Below are positions 12,412 through 24,299 of a DNA stretch of 64,000 nucleotides, piece by piece (the stretch's first letter is position 1; each line of letters starts with the position of its first letter). The stretch covers positions 5,067,764 through 5,131,763 of the forward strand of contig NC_068355.1 in assembly GCF_020536995.1 (NCBI RefSeq), written 5' to 3'. Below the pieces are notes generated by a model. That model saw nothing but the letters and a program-made list of their open reading frames with translations. It had not been told where the DNA came from and searched no databases. The DNA is from Dreissena polymorpha. Its lineage: Eukaryota; Mollusca; Bivalvia; Myida; Dreissenidae. The translations under genes and the position numbers were made by a program.

Positions 12412-12944
12412 AAGGGACCGTCAACTTCGAATGAAGAAAAAAACAGTTCTAAAATATCGTATTTTTTTTTTACAATTATTAGTTTATATTGATTAAAATA
12501 TCACGACTGGTATATAACATAACTTAAAAAAAGTTGTTAAGTTTTCATATTATCAGTATATTCCGTAATAAATTTGACTAGGTACAGGTACCAGGTAACT
12601 ACCAGTTAACTATAAATAACGCAAGTAGATTGATCATCGTCGTCACGTGGTAAACCCAGAAATGCAAATTGTGCATGCGTAGTAAATTGTATATATTTTA
12701 TATATAAAATGATCAATACACTTGCGTTATTTAAAGTGTGTATATCGTTATGTCACCTATTTTCGCGATGTTCTTTCGATTTCAGATCGCGAAATTTTAT
12801 TACCGAATATACTGAAAATATGAACTTTTTTCAAGTAATGTAATATACCAGTCGTGATATTTTAATAAATATAAACTAATTATTGTAAAAAATACGGTAT
12901 TTTAGAACTTTTCTTTTTTCGTCATTCGTGGTTGACGGTCCCTT
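12412..12944. mobile_element. 533-bp fold-back element, aagggaccgtcaac ends (unit A)
   Basis: The ends are aagggaccgtcaac and gttgacggtccctt. The arms extend about 170 bp, containing the tatcacgactggtatat and atataccagtcgtgat pair. The centre carries tcgcgat/atcgcga. There is no ORF. Confidence 0.8.
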
Positions 12945-13062
12945 CAAAGTCAAACGTTTCTTGGAATAAATTTATAAGTACACGAGCATTACTAGCAAAT
13001 TAATTCCATGTTAGCTTTATTTCAGAGACCTCTGTGATACTTCGCACTGAATCAAGATTAGA

Positions 13063-13320
13063 GCCGCGTTCTGTGAAAAGGGGGTTTAATGTATGTCCGT
13101 AAAGTGTCGTCCCAGGTTAGCCTGTGCAGTCCGCAGAGGTTAATCAGGTACGACACTTTCCATCTTTATTATATTTTTGCTAAGAGGAGACTTTCTTTAA
13201 ACGAAAAATATCATAAAAGCGGAAAGTGTCATCCCTGATGAGCCTGTGCGGACTCGACAGGCTAATATAGGACAACACTGTACGCACATGCCTTTAAACC
13301 GTTTTTACAGAGCACGGGCC
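13063..13320. mobile_element. Two-hairpin MITE, full copy (unit A)
   Basis: The inverted ends are gccgcgttctgtgaaaa and ttacagagcacgggcc. Two internal hairpins around tagcctgtgc are separated by the aaaagcggaaagtg core. It is about 258 bp. Confidence 0.8.
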
Positions 13321-13599
13321 ATTATTCTTTACTGTGACAGTAAAACTAATCATTCCTTAATCATCCGAGCTATGGCGGTCACCATTTAAGCAATATCGTC
13401 GAAAGTATACATGTACAGTTCTGTACAAAAGTAACATACCTTAATAAAAAAGTGCATGTCTTTAAGGACTTTTGTAAGATTATTGAAAGATATTTTATGT
13501 GCTGTGGATACTATTTCATAATATGATATTTCTTACTTAGAAATGCTATCTTGCGAGGCTGGAACCACAAGAAGTGCAAGCCTTTGATAGTGTGCCTTT

Positions 13600-14030
13600 T
13601 CTTTCTAGATAGTGTGTTCAGTTTTGAGATCCGTGGTGAGATCTATTCTGATGTCTTTTCGTCTCGTCGTACCCTGTTATTAGCTCTCTGTGAATTCCGT
13701 TCTGTGCTCTATGTAGTGCTCCATAACATCCATATCAGCGTCCGTTGTGAACCGTGGTTTGGGACCTCCGTTTTGTTCTCTACTGGGTTTTCCGTTTTGA
13801 GATTCAATGTGATATCCATTATGTGATTCACTGTACTCTCCGTTTTTTTATATATTGTGTGATCTAATGTAAGTTTGGTTGTGTTCTCCGTTGTGTGCCC
13901 GATTGTATGCTCCGTTAAACGTTTGGTTGTATGCACCGTCTGATGTGCAGTGGTGTGATTAGTTCTGTGCTCGTTTCCTAACTCCGCTATGCGCGCCGTT
14001 ATGTGCTCCGTTCTGTGCCACAGTGTGGCG
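13600..14030. repeat. Degenerate tccgtt/tgtg minisatellite (unit A)
   Basis: Loose 12-20-bp repeats of the type tgtgctccgtt run through this stretch. They produce Thr/His-rich minus-strand ORFs (HTTENTTKLTLDHT) and a plus-strand ORF from 13551. The ORFs follow the repeats and are not supported as genes. Confidence 0.6.
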
Positions 14031-14628
14031 TTCGCTGTTTCCTCCCTTGTTTTGTTTCGTTATTTGCTCACTTTGTTAAATGCAGACAAACAAATGGATG
14101 GACAGACAAATGGTTTACCTATATAAAATTCAAGAAAACCTGTGACATTGAATTAATGCAGATGTTGCTGATCCGGCCCTGCGTTCAGCATCTGCTAAGA
14201 CAGTTCGCGTTCACTAAGATGAATATGTTAAACTAAAAGCGTATTTTATTTGAAGGATGTCTTTGTATAACATTAAAATAATCAGGCAACTGCGGATTAA
14301 CACACCAATATTTCAACAGATACACAAACTACTATTGTAATCAAGAGTTACACGTAGTACATCGCCTCGAAACATAGATTCATAACAGGATGAATTTCAA
14401 CGTTCTCAATAAACTTAACATAAACATATGTTGTAACATAACAAAACAATCTTTCTACAACAAGTACTTATAACAATTTAAGTATGAAGAACGCAGAATA
14501 TGTGGGAGATAATTTTATAAATGGGAAAGCTTTGCTCACTCTAAAAGGGTCGTTTTTAGAGACATGAATGCATAGAGGCACAATTATATATTGAGGTTAA
14601 TGTTACATAAAAAAGTTGACTGTACATA

Positions 14629-14758
14629 TCAAATAGTATATAGGTTCGCCATTATGTGCACGTAATTCTTCGTGGTGTTTGAGAATACCAAGTTATATTG
14701 AAGTGAATTCAGCCCTTCAGTTGCCATTCTCGTCTTCGCCTCCTCCAAAAGCTTGAAT
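14629..14758 (-). pseudogene. B4GALT-like: Gene 2 exon 6 with stop
   Basis: It is 130 bp, ending in TGA at 14631-14629, and encodes TEGLNSLQYNLVF. A minus-strand AATAAA lies at 14245-14250. Confidence 0.8.
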
Positions 14759-14781
14759 CTGTAAAAGACAAATACAAATGA

Positions 14782-15010
14782 GCCGCGCTCTGTGAAAATG
14801 GGCTTTAAGTGTCGTCACTGATTAGCCCGTGCAGTCCGCATAGATTAATCAGGGACGGCACTTTCCGCCTAAACTGAATTTTTGCTTAAAAGAAACTTTC
14901 TTTAAACAGAAAATATCATAAAAGCGGACAGTGTCCTTTATGATTAGCCTGTGCGCACTGGGACGACATTTTACGCACATGCATTAAACCCCTTTTTAAC
15001 AGAGTACGGT
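14782..15010. mobile_element. Two-hairpin MITE in intron 5 of gene 2
   Basis: It starts gccgcgctctgtgaaaa and ends near acagagtacgg. It fills most of the 333-bp intron between exons 5 and 6, about 23 bp past the exon 6 acceptor. Confidence 0.78.
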
Positions 15011-15091
15011 CAGAATGCATTTTTGTGTGATTTAATAGTTAACGACAAGGCAATCAATACGACAACATAATAATTACAAACATCGACCCAC

Positions 15092-15187
15092 CTCATTTGC
15101 GAGGGTATTTCCTTCTGGTGCCTTATCATTTTATATCTACCTGCTCCTAAAGGTGGTCGACGAACTTTGAAGCCATTTTCGAGAATT
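15092..15187 (-). pseudogene. B4GALT-like: Gene 2 exon 5
   Basis: It is 96 bp and open with intact borders. It encodes GRYKMIRHQKE. Confidence 0.8.
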
Positions 15188-15344
15188 CTATTAAAGACAT
15201 ACAGCTACGTTAGTTATTTATTATGATAAAATTACAATAAAAAACATTTTTATATAATCCTTAGAACAAATATTCTGATTTAAATTTTGTTTGGTTTGAA
15301 ACAAAATACTAGACATTAGTACGTCTGGGAAGGTATTACTGTAC

Positions 15345-15467
15345 CTTACTGACATGTCATCATCCTCGCCTCCCCATCCGAGGTAGAGATTGGAGAAGCC
15401 ATTCACCAGCTGGAAGACTGTTTCATTCATGGCGAGGACTCCTCCAACAAAAGAGGAATATGGGATC
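15345..15467 (-). pseudogene. B4GALT-like: Gene 2 exon 4
   Basis: It is 123 bp and open with intact borders. It encodes IPYSSFVGGVLAMNETV and GWGGEDDDMSV. Confidence 0.82.
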
Positions 15468-15884
15468 CTAAAATATTCACCATATGTCATTATGTGTCCT
15501 GTTAATTGTCTCTGTATTATAAACTAAACATTTTCATGAGGAAAGGAAACACGATTATCTTTATTTGGTTGAAAGATGCATTCGTTAGTTAATAATTAAA
15601 TGCTTCGGGATTCGACGAGTCGGCACTTACAGCACACCGGTCTCCAATAGACCGGGTATATGATTGAATTGCGTTCTTTGTCTAAATACAATTTAGCATT
15701 CATAATACAATGTGAGAATTATTTTAAATAACACTTCCTAGATTGTAAAATGTTAAAGTATATCAGATTGATTATGGATAATCATTTATCTAAATCGGTT
15801 ATATTATATCATTTTGAGGCTTGCATTGATACTTTTGGAAATACTTGTCAATGGCATAACGTTTAAAATACGCTTGACATTTTA

Positions 15885-15960
15885 ATACCGTGAGTGATCT
15901 AGAAGTATCGAGTAAGCTTTTACTCCTTCAGGTCGCTAGTTCGAATTCCGATGAAGGCAC
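15885..15960 (+). repeat. tRNA-like relic in intron 3 of gene 2
   Basis: gagtaagcttttactc forms an arm, and gctagttcgaattcc resembles a B box and T arm. The copies at 34571-34646 and 52146-52221 lie in the same intron of genes 3 and 4. Confidence 0.35.
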
Positions 15961-16034
15961 ACTTTCGTTATACACTATTGTCTCGATCTAATGCCTATTA
16001 TTTACTATACTGCATGCAATATGATGTCGTTGTG

Positions 16035-16153
16035 TCATTCTCCGGAATGAGATCGACATCATGGAAAATAAAGCAGTCAAAGTCGCCGTACTTTGAGGAC
16101 TCGTTGTATCCGACGTTGAACAGCTTGGCTCGATTGAACGCTCCACTGGGGTC
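16035..16153 (-). pseudogene. B4GALT-like: Gene 2 exon 3 remnant: last 69 bp and donor deleted
   Basis: The acceptor and first 119 bp remain, through FHDVDLIPEND. The rest is lost in a deletion of the 132 bp equivalent to 34721-34852 of unit B. The frame then reads into former intron (TTTSYCMQ) and stops. Confidence 0.85.
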
Positions 16154-16417
16154 CTTTATGATATAAAAAATGCTTTAGCTATACATGTTATATATCGGAA
16201 CATGCATAATGATCGGATTCATTATATGCTATTGCATAACATTTTTTTTATCTTACCATTTAATAAAAGGTAAACATTTAAGTAAACATTGCATTGCTGT
16301 TTTGAAACAGCTTTCAGGTATTATTTAACGTATACAGTTTGTCTCGTTTCATTGAAAGCATGTTCACAAATTATCTGACATTCGTTTTCATGAGACTGTA
16401 CGTTTTAATACAATCAC

Positions 16418-16578
16418 CTGTTCTATAAGAAACATCCTAAAATCCACACGCTGGCGTTGCAAGAAAGGAAATATTCTAGATATAAATATCGGCAGCTGTG
16501 AAGGTCGGTTTCTGTAAGGAACCACGAGCGCGACCATTTGTTTGGAACTAACTGGCTTGGAACACGGATATTTAGACA
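16418..16578 (-). pseudogene. B4GALT-like: Gene 2 exon 2: intact catalytic start, with Cys
   Basis: It is a 161-bp exon with both splice sites. It encodes KYPCSKPVSSKQ and VALVVPYRNRPSQ. Its Cys may match the disulfide Cys preceding the catalytic domain in vertebrate B4GALT1. The partner Cys in exon 3 is deleted in this gene. Confidence 0.78.
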
Positions 16579-17703
16579 CTGAAAATATATGGTGATGATA
16601 CCACACTGTAAATCCGACATTTTAAAATGATACAATGATCTTCTCGGTTATGCTGTTCACAATAATCTCTAACATTCATTTGTTTTCAAAAAAAGTAAAA
16701 ACAACTGTAAAACAAACGGAACATACAACATAGTGAAAAGTGAGGAAGTATGATTAAAGACTAATTTTAAGCACATGAAAATATATTAAATACATGAAAT
16801 ATGCGAGTAAAAAAATCTGAAAACATTAATGTTTAAATTTTACAAGCAGACGTAGTAACGGAATACTTAAAAAAACAGATTCGCCAATCAAATAACTCGA
16901 ATTTCAATTCAATTTCATTGCATGTTTTTGGAGTCTAAGAACAGAACAAGAGTTAATTTCTTCACGTGTATCGTATCTGCAATCTCAGCACTCTGTTTAT
17001 GTCACAAGTATTTGCCTTTTGACTAGATACACAACCGTAATTAAAAACAGCTGTTACATACGAGCACTAAAATATAATTTTTAGATCAAGAGTAAGAAGA
17101 TATGTGTATGCCTCCAAAAAGCGATATATTGAAAAAAGATTTTAACAAATATAAACGTGTGTTTTCTCATTTAAATGTGTTTTGATATAAATTTCAAAAG
17201 GTTTTTGTGTTTCGTATTCCCAACATATGGCAGTTTTTGCCGTGAGCAGATGGCCATGTACTTGGTTTATGTAGATTGATTGTCATGTTAATTATCTGAG
17301 ACCTGTTATGTGAAGTTGCTGAGCCTCCGTGAAGTATATTGTTCATTGAAATGGTGTTTTTAACGTTTTGATAAGTTGTCATATCATCAACATTTTTGTA
17401 TGAATCTTATTTTAACATGAACGCACACAGAACATATATGAGGTCCTAAAATAGATCATTGAGAAGAACCGTGCGTAACAAATCAAGTTTCAGATGTACT
17501 TGAGTTGGTTTTAAATTTAACTTTTAATTAGTCGATTACCATTTGGTAGCTATGATTCAGTTTTGTTTTGTTTAGTAGTCTGAGAATTATATTACCAGTT
17601 AATTTCTTTTCATAAATCAACCAAGACTATTTCTGATACATAAAGGTCAGCCGTAGCACTTAAACATAAATCAACAGGACATATTAAAACTTTATGACAA
17701 GCT

Positions 17704-17857
17704 TGGCCTCGTGATCACTTAACATTTTTGCAATCGAAAATCGATTTTAACTGTAATCGATTTTCATTTTTGCCTATCAACTACAATGAAAATCCATTTT
17801 CAATGACAAGCAAAATTGATTTTCGATTGCAAAAACTGTTTTGTGAACACGGGGCCA
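17704..17857. mobile_element. 154-bp palindromic MITE (unit B)
   Basis: It is the unit B copy, with small changes in the arms. Confidence 0.75.
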
Positions 17858-20109
17858 GATTGCTGTTTATTAAGTATATATGATCATTTCTCTCCCCACC
17901 TGTATAATGCAATATAACATTGGATTTTTTATTTAAGTCTTAAAAAATGCCCGTTACAATTGAATGATTAATTATGATAGCTTGTGCAATATCATCTTTA
18001 TACATTGATGATAAATTAATGCCAATTAAAGCACTAACTTAAAAATGGATTATGCATTTTATTCAGAACTTTTACTAGTGGTTTAAAACAGTTTACCAAT
18101 TTTTTTTATCTGCGGTCCATACAAATTTGGAATATAAACCACTGCTATTCTGTGTCTATCCATTCTGAAGATATCACGATTAATATGAAGAGCGTCCTTG
18201 GCGCATTTGGCTTTCTACATATACTATTTATTCAAAATGGTACAACCTAAAATCCACAGGATATAAGTTCCTGCTCAGGTATAAGCCATTTTTCGCAGAA
18301 AAGTTTATTAAGTTAACATTTATCTATATCTTCTTTTTTTAAACAACGTTAATGTTCATTCAAGTTAATATTCATAAAACGACACCCGCAATTAACAAAT
18401 TATATTTACAATAATAGCGGGCTTTCTCAATGTACACATCTTGATTTTGATTTACATGCTCTTCGTAAGGAAACTATGACATATCATATAAACAATAACA
18501 TGACAATAATGTTTAGATCTTTTCCACTTATTGGCAGAGAGTTAACGGTAAATGTTTGAAGTAAATTCTTTAAAAAGCTATCTTTCAAATCTTGTTTGAA
18601 CTTGATATTGTAGTTTTTTTTGCGTCATATTTTGTGTTACTATAGCGGTAAACGTTAGTGCCAATGCGTTATTTTTTGTTATGTAATCTTTACGACGACG
18701 TATTCATGGCTCAAACATAGCTATCGTTTTATTTAATACATGTTTTTTATAGAACATTTATAAAACGACATATCTAAAGAGAAATGAATTGTGTCCAGCA
18801 AGAATAGCAGAAACAGGTAATGCCCACTAACCTAACCGATTGTTAACACTACTTGAAAAAACGTATTGTTTTCCCTAAAATCGTATATTGAAATCTGAGC
18901 AAAAGCATTTCCTTATCAATACAATAATAATTATATTTCAATTAAGAAACCTTACATGTTTTGGATCGTGGCATTGTTCTGTTCTGAAAATAAATAACGC
19001 TTTCGAATTTTGTAAAGGTGGTCTCTGAAAATCCGAAGCCCGGAATTACATTTAACATACATCATAAGAATAAGAGAACAAAAATATTGCCGGAGTGATT
19101 AATTGCAGTTAGGTTCGAATGAAACGGTTATCGCAATATCATTAATTTTGGATCCATTTTCCGTCCATTTGTCATATTTAGATCACTTGATTTCTTCCGA
19201 TTGTATGACTTAAATTCCATTTTAATAAACGAACGTAAACTGACGTCATCTTTGTATGCCTACTGTTTCATTTTCCACCAATTTTCAGTACAAGCAGTTA
19301 AAATAGTATAACTTTTCTTGATATACATGCACATTAAATTATGTATACTTACTATGCTTTTCGTTTTGATAAGGTTTACTTAAGCTACCTATTGTAATCG
19401 TCCTTTGGCTACTAGTTCGCAAGTTCGCGCCATAAATAGCATTATGATACATGCCATTTGCGGCCATCGGAGCTCCAGACCAATTCACGCATTTGCAGTT
19501 TAGTTAAGAGCTACGCTGTCTGCTCAAGAAACCACAAGACATTGAGCAAATTTTTAGCGGACAAGGAAGAACCTTACCAAACTGCGCGAACATGTAGGAT
19601 TTTGTTCTACGCCTGACGTATATTGCATTATACTCATTTTCGCATGACGCGGCTTCTATATTTAAAGCTCAAAGATCAGCGTACGCACAGACAAAGCATA
19701 CCTCAAGAGCTGTGTCATATATGGTTGCAGTGCAGTTTCATGTGTTACTTGTAGTTTTTTTTGTACATTTGAAACTTCTCACTGGCAGTTCCAAAGCTAG
19801 AAAACAGTTTTTCCACAAATAATGCGTGTTAAACATATTATTGTTTAATGAAACAGAAGGTTAGCGGATAGAAAGATGCATTTCCGTGTTACGTTGCGAC
19901 TGCAACTACAATGTGCCAGAGATGAAACAGTATGAGGGAAGAAGAGAGAAAACAAAAGAACGCTAGAAGGAAATAACAGACTGCAGGAAATAATAAATAT
20001 GCAATACAGTAAGACATACACAATGTTATTATGTTGTAAAATGATATTTATTAAATTAATAATATGTATAGAAGAGTTCCAGCTTACTACTTACAACGTT
20101 CTATGTAAC

Positions 20110-20256
20110 CTTGCTGGCTATCAAATAGTTCAAAAGAATAGGTCCAGTCTTTACTCGTTGCCTTGAATGGTGTGAAACTCCCAAATCCATAATATACATT
20201 ATGTTAAGAAACCAAAGAAAAGCAATTAGGTACAAGTATTTTTCAATGATCTCCAT
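20110..20256 (-). pseudogene. B4GALT-like: Gene 2 exon 1: start codon moved, frameshifted
   Basis: The usual ATG reads ATC, and an ACG two codons upstream has become ATG, giving MEIIEKYLYLIAF. One base is missing after the anchor, so the frame runs into RVKTGPILLNYL. The donor CAAG|GTTACA is still present. Confidence 0.65.
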
Positions 20257-20576
20257 TCTCCATTGTTTCTTTGTTTCACGATTTTCAAAAGCTGTCTTTT
20301 CGTTTGGTTGAATGCCAGCTGTTTTACGAACATTGACCGCACGATAACCATCATATAAGTTCGCGCAGAAAATATGGCAATTATTCAAATCGACATATTG
20401 TGGTTTGTTTCTAAGGCCTGTAAGGATTCAATAAAACATTTAATGTGCTTCGTGTAACATAGCGTTGATTCGTGAATATACGTCCGAACAATTGTGTTAA
20501 AAATCGAACAATCCGTCAAAATAAAAACCAGACATGGGACCCAATGTTTGAAATGTAAATTATAATGCCTCCGTGG

Positions 20577-20642
20577 TGTAGAGGTTGATATCTCGCATAT
20601 TATATTAAAGTGTAAATGTTCGAGTTTAGAGACTGTTATGAT
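20577..20642 (+). repeat. tRNA-like sequence (unit B)
   Basis: This is the best preserved copy: A-box-like tggtgtagagg and B-box-like gttcgagtt. Confidence 0.42.
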
Positions 20643-20747
20643 GGTTAATGCTTCTTCAACCGACTTTCATATGAAACCCTCGATCACTGGGATATAAGTC
20701 GTCAGTTTACAGGCGGAACCTTATGTTGCCAAAGCACATTAGCTTAT

Positions 20748-21572
20748 TGTCCCCGCCAGAGGCGGAGGGATATTGTTTTGGCGTTGTCCGTCCGTCCGTC
20801 CGTCCGTTCGGCTGTCCGTCCGTCCGTCCTGCACTTTTGTGTCCGGAGCCATATCTTGGAAGTTCTTTGGTGGATTTCATTTAAACTTGGTATGAGTATA
20901 TATATGCATAAGAGGATGATGCACGCCAAATGGCATTGTACACCATCTGTTAAAAACAGACTTATGGCCCTTTGTATCTTGAAAAAATGCTTTTTAGTGT
21001 CCGGAGCCATATCTTGGAAGTTCTTTGGCGGATTTCATTGAAACTTGGTATGGGTATATATATGCATAAGAGGATGATGCACGCCAAATGGCATTGTACA
21101 CCATCTGTTAAAAACAGACTTATGGCCCTTTGTATCTTGAATAAATGCTTTTTACTATAGGCACTTTTGTGTCCGGAGCCATATCTTGGAAGTGCTTTGG
21201 CGGATTTCATTTAAACTTGGTATGAGTATATATATGCATAAGAGGATGATGCACGCCAAATGGCATTGTACACCATCTGTTAAAAACAGACTTATGGCCC
21301 TTTGTATTTTGAAAAAATGCTTTTTACTATAGGCATTTTTGTGTCCGGAGCCATATCTTGGAAGCGCGTTTTTGTGAAAACGCACGACTTATTAATTCAC
21401 CTAAATAAATTGTGAAGGCTTAAGAACCTTCCTTTGTCTTAGTTTTGTGTTATTGTCCTCCGTCCGTCCATCTATCATTATGTTCATCCGTCCAATTTGC
21501 ACCCAATCTCAAACAAAGCATATGTTGCGGGGTATACCTTGGGCCTTTCAAGCCCTCTTGTTTCCCTTACAT
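20748..21572. repeat. (tccg)n-headed repeat with 172-bp internal tandem (unit B only)
   Basis: It starts with tgtccccgccagaggcgg and a tccgtccgtccg run. Units beginning gtccggagccatatcttgg follow at 20841, 20999, 21171 and 21343 (periods 158, 172, 172). The end is caagccctcttgttt. It resembles a repeat type I recall from bivalve genomes. Units A and C lack it at the same site. Confidence 0.7.
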
Positions 21573-23748
21573 GAACCACTTTAAACACTTGCCAGCTCAA
21601 GTGCATTAAGATAATACTGATAGCATGAACCAACAAGGGAGGCAACTCCTTATGTCACAAATTGGCAGTGTACAACAAGTGGTACTTTATTATCTCGCTT
21701 AACATGGGTCTAAATTACGTTTAAAAGCTCTTTTCTGATTGGATGAAACAGTCCGAAATCATCCAATAATTAAAGTCGAGATATTTATCTTGCGGAACAT
21801 TCAATGCCATACCGCATGCAATCTATTTAGAAAGTAAAAATCGTAAACCAAAAAGTTAATGTTTTTTTTCGTGGTCATAGATAGTATTCCTGGCTGAAAA
21901 CAGTGCAATATTACTTTTAACTAATTCATGTATTAGTAATTAGCAAGAAAGTGGTAGAATATTTGTTTAAAACGTAAGCATTTTTATTTAAACTTGTGTC
22001 TGCTACAAATTAACGAGTTTTAACGGAAATTACCGATTGTACAGATATCGATAGACATATGAATCAAAGCGCTGTAGGCACTTAAGGCCTGGGGCTAGGT
22101 TTAGTGTGACGTAAAATGCATTTAGGATGTTTTGTCCGAATTTCTCCCTTGTCCGAATTTATACGGATTGACCCTAGCGGTTGAGTGCAGAAGCTAAGAG
22201 ACTGTAAGAAAAGACACTAGTTGTGTATATACTACAGTGTACATAGACGGCGGAGGACAACACGATACTGGTGGTGGGAACGATAACCTTTTGTTCAACT
22301 CTACAGATCTGGTAGAGGTTCGTCTACATAGGCGATGAAGATATACAACAACAACAACATTGCAAAAAACTGTTATTGTTGGCGTCAAATAAATCACTTT
22401 CAATAGCCTAAAACAGCTTTCTATTACATAATTAACACACCGGGTATGCGGATACTTTGATAACAGATGGCACTTCGATACCAGATAACAACAAAAGCCA
22501 CACGCGAGAGGTGAGTTCTTCAGCTTTTTTGCATTTATGTTCTGTTCATTTGGTTTTCAGACACGTAACATTGTTTGGTCGATTAATGGTATAGTACTTC
22601 GTATTGCGGAGTAAACAATCGTGGGAAAAAACAGTGGATTATGATAAAAAAGATAAAATTCCATCGATAATCATTATGAATTCGATGATAAGTACGTATT
22701 TCAACAAAATTTAAATACTTGGAAATAAAGCAAGAACGTGCCAACTAATCTAAATGAAAGATCAATATGTCCATTAATGTTACAACATTTTAAATTTTAG
22801 TTAACTAACGTATTTGAGGAAATTCAAATGTTTTAAAAGTCGGATGCCAAATTTTCATGGACACTTGTTTTACCCATCATCTCAAAGACAATGGCACTTC
22901 GATTCCAGATTACTCGACACTTTTTACCAGATACAACACACTCTGTTTAGTGAATCAGGAATGCAGAATTCGCTTGGGAAAACTGTTATAGTAAGCAGGC
23001 AATAAATAAAGATGTATGTACTGACGTAAATTAAAAACGAATTACCGAAACATGTTCTTATCCCTTTGGAATATGATAATGATTTCGTATAAATGTGATA
23101 GACACACGTGAAACTAATTCGATATGCCTAATGAGTACCGTCTTTATGACCATACATTTTCCAGTTTTCGAGTCACCCAACAGCTGGATCTTCGCATAGT
23201 ACACAAGCTTAAACAATTTTAAATTACATTTAAAATGTAACTCATCAGACATATCTAAGATGTTAATTTAAAATTGTTTAACCTCATGTACTATGTAATT
23301 TTAAATTACATTCTTTGTAGCGAAACGACTGATCTAAAAGCATGTATAATTATGTCCTAATGAAGGTACTAAGGCCATTTACTTATATATACCTGATAGC
23401 GTGTCATGAAACATCACTCCGCTAAAACTACTAAGAGCTAAATTTCAGCAGCGATGCAGGTCCGAAATTCTATAAGAACTTGTTGGCTCAATGCCATGAA
23501 ATAAAAAATAGCAATAATGGTACAGGCGGTCAATGAAATGACACGATGGTGGTGTCAAAGTTGTGCATACCCGTCGTTGTTATTAATATAAACACAAAAC
23601 ATTCTGCATACGAACTTGGATATACGTGAAATAATTATATAAGCAGAAATTAGCATTTGAATCTTGTTCAAAATTTGCACTTACAATATTAATTATATAA
23701 ATTAATAGTAATAAGATTTTTGAAAACGAACAACGCCATTGGTTATAT

Positions 23749-24234
23749 CAGGGGGTGGATCGTACGCAAGTAACTGGCGTGGCGTAAGTGAGAAAAATAG
23801 TAACTGGTGTTCAAAATGGCGGTTAATGGGTGAATTGTGAATGTTTTTGTCGGAATTTTTGAAAGGTTTGTACATTTACCATATTTATTCAAAATTGTCC
23901 TTACGCGCAAGATGATCTACTGATATTCATTTAACCTCGGTATAAATCCTGTAGATGCATTATTAATATTAAACAAGTTATTGAAGACTTTATACGCAAA
24001 TGCCTCATTGTTTACGATTAACACGGTTAATTTTATGTGCATTTTGAAACCATATATACGGATTTCTCAGCAGTTTTCGTAGAAAGGTGGACTCAATAAC
24101 CATTATAGTTTAACTTGTATAAGCACCAGGATGCTTCCAAAAGGCAATCGCAATATATGCATCAAAATTTGAAAATTAAACCCCATTTCAATAACTGGTG
24201 AGCACCGTACCCCAACTTTCAGTAACTGGTGTTT
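23749..24234 (+). repeat. Left inverted repeat of the 3.8-kb element
   Basis: It pairs with 27088-27573. Its RTAACTGG-type motifs lie near 23769, 23801, 24190 and 24221. Confidence 0.85.
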
Positions 24235-24299
24235 ATTCAATAGTCAGAGTACACAGAAAAAAGAAAACATAATAATATTTATTTTATGTGTTATTACAG

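Larger units (their letters stand above)
1..17429. repeat. Tandem unit A of the 17-kb segmental array
   Basis: The first bases (gaacatatatgaggtcc) recur at 17430 and 36248, and in diverged form at 53600, so this is one full period of a direct tandem array. It holds exon 1 of gene 1, the catalytic exons of gene 2 and seven interspersed repeats. Against unit C it shows only scattered substitutions and about 13 bp of net indel over the first 15 kb. Against unit B it has extra elements at 3317-3773, 3808-6149 and 6587-7194. Confidence 0.9.
14629..20256 (-). pseudogene. B4GALT-like: Gene 2: broken beta-1,4-galactosyltransferase-like gene
   Basis: The exons are 20110-20256 (exon 1), 16418-16578 (exon 2), 16035-16153 (remnant of exon 3), 15345-15467 (exon 4), 15092-15187 (exon 5) and 14629-14758 (exon 6 to stop). 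Exon 1 has lost the ATG used by the other copies (ATG to ATC) but has a new ATG two codons earlier, and it is frameshifted after SHHSRQ by one missing base. Exon 3 has lost its last 69 bp and its donor in a 132-bp deletion, so the stretch with the QPKHMS motif and a conserved Cys is gone. Exons 4-6 are intact and keep WGGEDDD and MIRH. Exon 2 alone among the copies keeps a Cys (YPCSKP). Two independent lesions in host coding sequence make this a pseudogene. A transcript from a different first exon could still exist but would lack part of the catalytic domain. Confidence 0.8.

Noticed and set aside
13551-13936. Overlapping plus and minus ORFs rich in Thr/His or Val/Leu
   Set aside because: They come from a degenerate minisatellite. 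The minus ORF changes length and ends between A and B.
17194-17382. Minus-strand ORF upstream of exon 2 as a stem-region exon
   Set aside because: The sequence is missing from the equivalent place in unit C, and exon 1 already joins exon 2 in phase.
20778-21385. Repeated ORFs in the (tccg)n repeat
   Set aside because: They arise from the 172-bp tandem core in several frames and show no protein family.
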